NCBI RefSeq assembly: GCF_018143015.1
Contig: NC_054746.1
Coordinates: 43,928,701 to 43,992,700, forward strand
Direction of reading: 5' to 3'
Length of the DNA: 64,000 nucleotides
DNA from: Lytechinus variegatus
Taxonomy: Eukaryota > Echinodermata > Echinoidea > Temnopleuroida > Toxopneustidae
In this document: piece by piece, positions 56,701 through 64,000 of the stretch
Layout: each line of letters opens with the position of its first letter
Numbering within the stretch: position 1 is the first letter of the stretch
Program-made: the position numbers and the translations under genes
The notes under the pieces: model-generated
Told to the model about the DNA's origin: nothing
Database searches by the model: none
What the model saw: only the letters and a program-made list of their open reading frames with translations

Positions 56701-58373
56701 GAAAATTCCAAAATCTAATGCAGAGCGCAGACACTTTGATAACCCTGGACAACATAAATATGGGCTTAACTGGATAATGTTGCCACAAAGATATTGTTAT
56801 ACCCAAAATGCCAGATACAGCTTTGCATTGACTATATCTTGAGCAGTTGAGGCAGCCTCCGACCTCCAATACATGTAGCTGTGTGTGTGTATGCGGGCCG
56901 CGCCGGGGGCCAGCGCCTGCCTGGGCCTGCAGTGGATATTTCGCTGTGCACAGCCAGCCCAGGGCAGTATAGATCTAACGTTAGATCGTACATGTATGTC
57001 TGGACTTCTCAACTAACGAGTATGTGGGCAGTTTTAATCCCAATGACAATTACGGTACCGTATTTGTACTTACAGATCATTTTGCATCCTTTGATTCATT
57101 CTGCTTTGATCGAAATTCAAATTTTGACGTAAACAAGTGACGGTAACAGTACATGCGCGATGACATCACAATGACCTTTTCGGACGATTGCTTGTTTACA
57201 GTGGATATCGTTGCGTTTTGATTATCGGGATATCGTTCATGCAGCCCAGTAAAATTTTTGCATTGCTCTCAACCAATCAGATTGCAGGGATTTTCTCATC
57301 CATTACATAAAAAGTTTTAAAATTGCTAAAGATCCAGAGATATCAAAACCCACCTGCTGATTTAGCACTGGGGTACACAAGCCAGGGTTATGCCCAGTGC
57401 ATGCCCCCCGAATGTTCTACGTACAACCAAGATATAAAAAAATGAAGGGAATTAAAGAAACCAAAATTAGGAAAAGTGTAAGGTAAGATATCTGTCTCAA
57501 ATTTAGATTTGCACGAAAGGTTTTTTCTCGCTTGCTTCATTCGCTTGGAACATATAAAGCAACTTTATTCCCACGTGCCATATGTTTCGGCCTCTTTCTT
57601 TCTACTATTTCATTTTTTTTACTCATCATGCTCCTGCCACACAGGGGTTTGCCCTAATGCATGAACAATCATTAAAAAATATCATTTTCATACCATGTGA
57701 CTGGGAATTTTTTGCTCTACCCCACCCCCTCCTCGATCCCTGTATCGATTTGACTTGACATGGGCCTATACCTGATGTATTCTGCTTCAATATAAAATCA
57801 TAAAGGATAGAACGCCTTGAATACAGGCCAAACAGCCTAACGACACACACACACACACATTGCCGTGTCACGTGACAATCAGTATTAAATGAGGATGTGT
57901 ACAACCCTATGGCGACAAGGCTAGTCGCAAAAGTTGAGCAAGTTCTGGACGAATAGGCTTCAATACCCCAAGAAAAGAAGTAGTATCTAGGGACTAATTA
58001 AAAATAGTTTTCTTAATGGAGTTCCATGTTAAAATCTAGTAATTTAAGTCCAACTTTTAATTCGCGTGCACTCACTTTTTTAACACAGGAATTAATAGGC
58101 ACGGTGCCTAGAGTGTCATCTACCAACACACCTAAATTTAAAAAAAAAAAAATCAAATATATTTCAATTTATTGCACTGAAACCAAGTGGGGGTGGGGGG
58201 GGGGAGGCAGGCAAATCAATGGACAGGTGGAACGCTTAATGCCCCCTCCGGACTTTGTCTGCGAGAGCATAATTACAGAGGAGCTGAATTTGAAGAGGGC
58301 CTGAATCAAGACTGAAACATCGCAATACGTGTAAGTGGAGTAGCCTAGGCTAGGGCACTCACACTAGTACGAG
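56701..58373. other. No gene recognised
   Basis: Contains a GC-rich patch at 56,890-56,960, a short (AC)n run near 57,843-57,860 and the tail of the monomer repeat at 58,115-58,275. Short frames here have no recognisable product. Confidence 0.5.
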
Positions 58374-58888
58374 GCCCGGGGGGGGGGGGCACTCAGTATA
58401 TAATGCATAGTGGGTATGTGCCGCGGAGGGGACCCCCATTTTTACACCCAAATTTCCGTTCCAAGCCAAGGCAAAGAAAGCTGCTCCAAGGCAAAGCATT
58501 TTGTTCTTATCTAGAAAAAAGAAGAAATTCGCTCCAAAGCTTCGCATATTTTTCGTTACGCCATTCCGGTCGCATTGATCTGCTGCAATTTTGGTGAAAA
58601 GCGGCCACAGAGCGCTGTCCGACCATCGTCTCTGAGCGAGCGCACCCGGCGGAGGCTGCGCTAGCTGCATCACGGATGCCCGTTCCATAGGGATGCATAC
58701 GCACGTACTCACACGCTGGCGATCGATCCGTTCCAACTTCCAAGGACCCCCATTTCACAAAATTTTAGTTCCAAACCCCGTTCCGAGGACCCTCCTTTTT
58801 ACAATACTCCCGCTCCAAGCCCCCCGTTTTTGTCTCTCCTGCGGCACACCCCCACCACTTTTTTGTTCAAGTGCCCCGGCCCCGGGGT
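58374..58888. mobile_element. 515-bp inverted-end element with CCCGGGG(n)CACT ends
   Basis: CCCGGGGGG..GGGCACT at the left pairs with AGTGCCCCGGCCCCGGGG at the right. Internal matching blocks are TGTGCCGCGGAGGGGACCCC versus CCTGCGGCACAC and repeated CCGTTCCAA.CC.AGG / ACCCCCATTT. The long frames across it are compositional. Confidence 0.65.
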
Positions 58889-58969
58889 ACGAGGTGAGGC
58901 TGGGTAAACTTGCGCCAAGTTGCGGCCAAGCCCGCCCAACATGCCCAAACTGTTGAATAAATTTGTTAT

Positions 58970-60218
58970 TTCAAATTAAAAAAATATATATTTGTCATCT
59001 GATTTCAATGAAATTTTCAGCATTTTGCTCTGTATGAATTTTACATTATTTGCTAAGTTCTAGGCCAAAATATCTTCAGCCTGTATAATTCCTCACCATT
59101 TTAGGTGTGCAGAAAAGACCAATCCCCCCCCCCCCTTTGTCTGACTACAGTACACAAACTTGAATACATGGGACTATAATTTTTACAGTACACAGCTTCT
59201 TGCAAATGAAAGTAGCAGGTATGGCAACCACTACGATTTCCCATTTTGTTTTCAACGTAATTCAAACATAGCTGAACTTACGAATGCAATGTCCGTCCAC
59301 ATTCTACTAATTAGAGAAGTTGTTTGCAGCTCTTGTTGGCATGAATAACCATGATAACGTGAAATCTAAGCTAAACAGGAAAGGTTCACCAACATGCCGA
59401 CCTGTGAGTGTGACCGTCCCGCGGCAGGATATCGATCGATCGAAGATCGGCTTGAGCAAGGTGCAGCCAATCAGCGACGATCTCATATACCCTGCCAGAA
59501 AGAGGAGACAGAATTATTTTACATGGACGGAATTTTTTGTGATGTGACACAAAATCATTTCGTCGACAGAATTTTTTGTGATGTGACACAAAATCATTTC
59601 ATCGACGGAATAGATATTCGCATCGCAACGAAATGAATTTTGAGGACGCAATTTTATTTCGTCTCGACGAAATTGATTATAAGTGTGACACAAAATAAAT
59701 TTCGTATACGAAATCACACTGCATCATGACGAAATGAATTTCGTTGGAGTGAAACACAAATTTTCCTACAGAATTTTCCTTTGAACACTTGGGGTGCCAT
59801 TTCGTTAGATCAAAATTCATTTCGTGTGTACGAAATAAATTTTGTGGACGAAATTACATTTTGTCTCGACGAAAATTTATTTTGTGTGACAAGAATAATT
59901 TCGTATACGAAATAAAATTGCATCATGACGAAATCATTTTCATATAAACAAAAAAACTTTTGTGTACGGAATGGCGTGAATTGGACGGAGTATGGCACGC
60001 CAAAAAAAGTTTGTGGACGCAATTAAATTTCGTCTAGACGAAATTTTTTTCGTTGAGACAAAATTAATTTTGTGTGACACAAAATAAATTTCGTGTACGA
60101 AATAAAACAGCGTCATGACGAAAAGATTTTCGTCTGAATAAAAACACATTTTGTGTACGGAATTGCTTGAATTGCACAGAATATACTGGCGGACACTTGG
60201 CGCCCCATAGATAACGAC
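58970..60218 (-). repeat. ACGAAAT-rich interspersed element, copy B (inverted)
   Basis: The complement of this stretch follows copy A (29,240-30,600) throughout, including the MITE-family-2-like tail (59,000-59,095), the CCAACATGCCGACCTGTGAG block and the ACGAAAT modules. It lacks the ~50 bp found in copy A after CACACCT. Confidence 0.75.
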
Positions 60219-60956
60219 CACTTCTTCACTCTAGTGCCTATTTTTATACCCCGTTGTGAGTTGAAAATGCCCAGTTTACATGGAAATCTCAATTTCTAAT
60301 TTCGTTGGCGATATGTTCTGTCATACTCCCGTGCTCTTTGACTGGAATGCCTTATTGTATATAATTTGAAAAATAAATGTGTCAATTTTCACTTGTGTAG
60401 GCAGTAATTTGTTTCCTTGTTCTCAATTGGCCATTCACGGCAATGTCATTATTGGTACTTTGTAATTTTAAATTCTTCACTGTCGAAAATGATAATTTTT
60501 CTCGCGAGGTTGTTCCCCCCCCCTCGAATGATTTTAAGGGTGCTGCCAAACAGAAGTGCCAAATACCACCCCAATTTGTATCCAGCAACCTTAATAATAA
60601 CTTTAAGAAATCAAATTTTACACACTAACTGACTTTCATATTTCTCATTCAAAATAAGGTGTCTCTGTTATGTTGTCTCTTTTTATCTGACATTCAGAAG
60701 CTACTTCTTATAAGGGTTATATGTATAATAATATAAGGTCATATACAACATTTTCAGGATACATTTTCAGGCTCATACCCTCAGCAAGTAAGAACGCATT
60801 CAACTCTATTCGTCTTGTACAGGGTCAATATTGTTATGTTTTGATTTGATTTAATTTACCAATATAAAAACAATACATATGAAAATACAACATAATATAA
60901 CACATGATAAAATAATACTGGATGGATCGGCCTATTCAGTTCAGCTGAGACATTCC

Positions 60957-61090
60957 ACCATCATCATCATTATTTCCACCACATGCACCACTATCACCAT
61001 CATCACCACCGCCACCACCATGACCACCACCATCACATCGTCATCATCATCATCATCGTTATCATCGTTATCATAATCATAATCATCATC
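60957..61090 (+). repeat. CAT/CAC microsatellite
   Basis: Imperfect (ATC)n/(ACC)n run; translates as low-complexity Thr/Ser or Asp in different frames, none of them a gene. Confidence 0.9.
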
Positions 61091-61129
61091 ATCTTCATTT
61101 TTAATTATCATTTTTTTCTTCTTGATCAT

Positions 61130-63300
61130 AATAGCGAGTGTTGACTTGTTTTTAATATACTTAATGAAACTTCAATAATTCGTATTCATCCATTAATAAT
61201 TATGATTACAATTAATATATGTTTTGGTTTGTCATATTTTCAAGCATTTTTTGGGCTTACAATGGCAATCCATCTTCTGCTACTGATTTTATGGTAAATT
61301 AGATATGTATTATTTATTGTCAATATATATTTGTTATATCAATGTTATTTTATGTTGTGATGTAGAAGAAAAGTAAATCAAATCAAATCAAATCAAATCA
61401 AAATCAACTGTTCTGCGAGAGGGCAAGCGACAAATCATTGTAACAGCGCGGGAGCTTCAATATAAGTCTGAAATTGTTTAATATTCTTTGATATATTTCA
61501 GAGAATTTATGATTTTAAATGGTAAAAAATATGATGGCAACTGTCCCTGTCCTTTGTGTGCCACTTTAAGTTCGTCAATTGCCTGACGAATGAGGAGTGA
61601 CGAGTTTCATTAAACGGCCCCTGATACGGATGGTTTCACTTCAATAGTTATCTTTGATCTAACACATTGTAATGAATCCCATAATAGCCGAGTTGAGCCA
61701 TTGACCTATTTTGCATGAATTTTTCTTTTGATAATTCTGGATAAAACACACAAAAATAGTTTCCTTATCAGTTAGTAAATGTCTGCCTTTGTATGATTTC
61801 AGATCAAGGCGAAATTCTCTTTATATTACTGAATATTTCAAACAGTCGACAGGAGAATGAAATGAATCGTATTTTCACTATTCCAAAGAAAGATACTTTA
61901 TTTCATATTGTTTCTTTAATCAAACGTCATTCATTACAAAGTGTTAAAAACTGATAACGAAATTTAAACCGGGAAGACGAGTATCCGAAATGAAATCAAC
62001 TTGATCTGCATCGTACCCTTCTTTAATATTTATATCTCTTCCTTCATTTCAACTGTTTCTTTCTACCCATTTATCTTTCTTTATTACCTTCACTTTTTTC
62101 TTTCTCTCTGTCCCTCTCTCCCCTTCTCTCTCTCTCTTTCTTTCTTTATTGCTTTCTTTCTTTCTTTCATCTTCCCTTCTTCTTTTCAATTTTCTCAATT
62201 TATTCAGAATTATTACTGTTAATTTCTATCTCCTATATACCTAAACATGACCTTTTCCGCCCAGGTCTCATTCATTCGAATGCCTACATCTAGTTTCTCA
62301 CAATTGATAAATACCATTGATTGGTATTGGAAGCATGGCATTTACGAAGACCAGCGATGCGAAGGATTTTTATATAAAAATATATCAAACCTGATACCTC
62401 TGACATTTACATTCGTTAAAATATGGGGTTAGGGCCTGCATTTCTTGAGAATAAAACAAACATGAAATTTAAATGCAGGTATGCAGTTTGGGAATAAAAA
62501 ATAGCCTAGCTAAAGACCATTGGATTAAGCCCCCAAGTAAACATGACTTTTCTTTCTACTAACAATAAGGGGCGTCTCCATTCATTTATTTGCTTTCTAA
62601 ATGCTTATGTGTACGATGTCCATATCAATCAAAATTGTTTCTCTCACAAGATGATTGCAAATTCTATATGATTGCAAATTCTATATAAAACCAATAATAA
62701 GATACGATGAGCTTTTATTATCATGAAAATAACCATGGTAACAAGAGTTTATGAATCGGTTTTGCGCTAATAATCTCAAAGGAAAATATGACATTATATT
62801 TTCGTCGTTCGTTCGACGTTGTTAATTTGATGTTGTTTTTGTTGTTACAAGTTCTGATATTAGGAGGTAATTTGATTGGAATAGTCCCATGTATGCATTC
62901 TCCTTGGAAAAATATCCAACGATATAGGTATACTATCTCTCAATCAAGTATAGAAACCTTCAGACGATGATATGGCTCAGTGGTTTTCTAGCCACCGTTT
63001 CTTTTCACCTCCATATGAATGGAATTCTAGCTACTGGTTATTTTTATCATATGGGTGTGGGCGCACTTACGTCGGACCATTTTGAGCCGAGTACAAAAGA
63101 CTTCGCTCACGGGCGGTGAACTTCGAAGTTACAAACAAACAGGAATGTCAACCGAGAGTCATTTTAAGGAATATTGCCTCATTTTTATTGAAGCTAGATA
63201 GATACCATGATGCCGGTGGCTTCTTCTTCATCGCACCTGGATATATTGTGGAATATAATGATAGACACCATTCACACCAAACTGGTTATAAGATAGCGAC
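61130..63300. other. No gene recognised upstream of the signal-peptide exon
   Basis: AT-rich, with an (AATCA)n run near 61,377-61,402 and a pyrimidine-rich stretch at 62,080-62,200. The upstream promoter of the exon at 63,356 presumably lies at its right end, but I see no convincing core element. Confidence 0.45.
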
Positions 63301-63355
63301 GTAATTCAAGGATTCGTATACTTATTCATGAAAGTTCTGGTTCATTTGCATAATC

Positions 63356-63422
63356 ATGGCATCCATTAATATTCTACTGATTTCTTTATTGCTCCTTCTT
63401 CATCCGACTGTGAGATTAATAG
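63356..63422 (+). CDS. Signal-peptide first coding exon of an unidentified secreted or membrane protein
   Basis: The ATG at 63,356 (context ATCATGG) opens 22 codons: MASINILLISLLLLLHPTVR, then LI and one base of the next codon, followed by a strong donor GTAAGATT. A short polar start and an 11-residue hydrophobic core make a typical cleavable signal peptide. Donor phase 1 immediately after a signal peptide is the usual arrangement in animal genes built from phase-1 extracellular modules. The rest of the gene lies beyond the right edge, so the product is unknown. The frame continues into the intron only for a few codons. Confidence 0.55.
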
Positions 63423-64000
63423 GTAAGATTGTGAGACACCTTTCCGTTGTATCATTGTAATCTATTTGGGTTTATTAATTCGAAATCAGAATCAATGTGA
63501 AAAAATAAGTTCTTTTTTTTTTCCTTTTGGGGTTTTGTTATCTTGTACATGTCTTCCTCACTATTTTGTCACCATTTCTCAAAGTGCATAGAGGCTTCTT
63601 TTTCGTTTTATTATCTTGATAGTTCTTTTAATCGACATGCTCTTAAAAGCTTTACATAATCATTTATATACACCTAGCACACCAATAATATAAATGAACT
63701 TTTCGACCTACCTTTCGCATGTGATTTGATATCTAATTCAACTCAATTTTACCTTAACGAATACAATATAGGTCTATTTATGATAATACTCGTGTATCAT
63801 TCACTACGAAACAGACCTTTATTTTAAAACTTCATTGTGACTCAAACTTTATAAACTGACTGTATGAAATTGTTTGAACAATCAAAATGAAATATTTTGA
63901 AGATTTTTTTATTCAAGAAAATATTTCAATGCGTATTGTGTTACGAGAGCAGGTGCAGGAAATTTTCTTTTGTACTGAAACGTATTGTACCTAATTCCTT

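Noticed and set aside
60879-61129. Asp-rich minus-strand and Thr/Ser-rich plus-strand frames
   Set aside because: They translate a CAT/CAC microsatellite.
62001-62432. Frames of 73 and 61 codons before the signal-peptide exon
   Set aside because: The first is a pyrimidine-rich low-complexity translation and the second has no recognisable domain or splice partner.

Overview
The window looks like ordinary, repeat-laden invertebrate deuterostome DNA, most likely an echinoderm and plausibly a sea urchin. This rests on about 36% GC, short exons in kilobase introns, many long-inverted-repeat MITEs, a DIRS retroelement, THAP-domain exons and tRNA-derived SINE tails ending in an AAGCGCTATATAAAT-type block. 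The species is an inference from repeat style and was not searched.

Region by region. (1) 1-1,385, minus strand: one uninterrupted reading frame of 461 codons runs off the left edge. It ends in an SGNH/GDSL-hydrolase-like domain and looks like ORF1 of a LINE. (2) 2,685-19,329, minus strand: the first six coding exons of mitochondrial pyruvate carboxylase, from the targeting peptide through most of the biotin-carboxylase domain. All five introns have matching phases and GT-AG borders. Two introns are nearly filled by single mobile elements: a DIRS-type tyrosine-recombinase retroelement (3,618-8,530, fossil, ends intact) and a 4.6-kb TTAA-flanked element (9,206-13,832). (3) 20-36 kb: no gene recognised; dense MITEs, foldback elements, a palindromic array near 32.2 kb and a 1.3-kb tandem array near 35 kb whose units carry nuclear-receptor DR1-like motifs. 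(4) 36.9-50.7 kb: a large inverted duplication. The plus arm holds exons of a THAP-domain gene (37,085 to about 43,831, possible 3' exon to about 44,880). The minus arm (47,020-50,760) holds a decayed copy of the same exons, interrupted by an insertion that the plus arm lacks. (5) 51-62 kb: more MITEs, including several families flanked by TTAA like piggyBac derivatives, SINE pieces, minisatellites, and a second, inverted copy of the 1.3-kb ACGAAAT-rich element also present at 29-30.6 kb. (6) Right edge: a 67-bp exon encoding a signal peptide with a phase-1 donor, the start of an otherwise unseen secreted or membrane protein gene.

No prokaryotic-style operons, CRISPR arrays, rRNA or intact tRNA genes were seen. 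The host genes present do not form a joint pathway. The most interesting material is the unlisted SGNH frame, the structurally intact DIRS ends inside a housekeeping-gene intron, the THAP inverted duplication with its empty/filled insertion site, and the repeat families with built-in regulatory-like motifs. No clearly new biological system was demonstrated.
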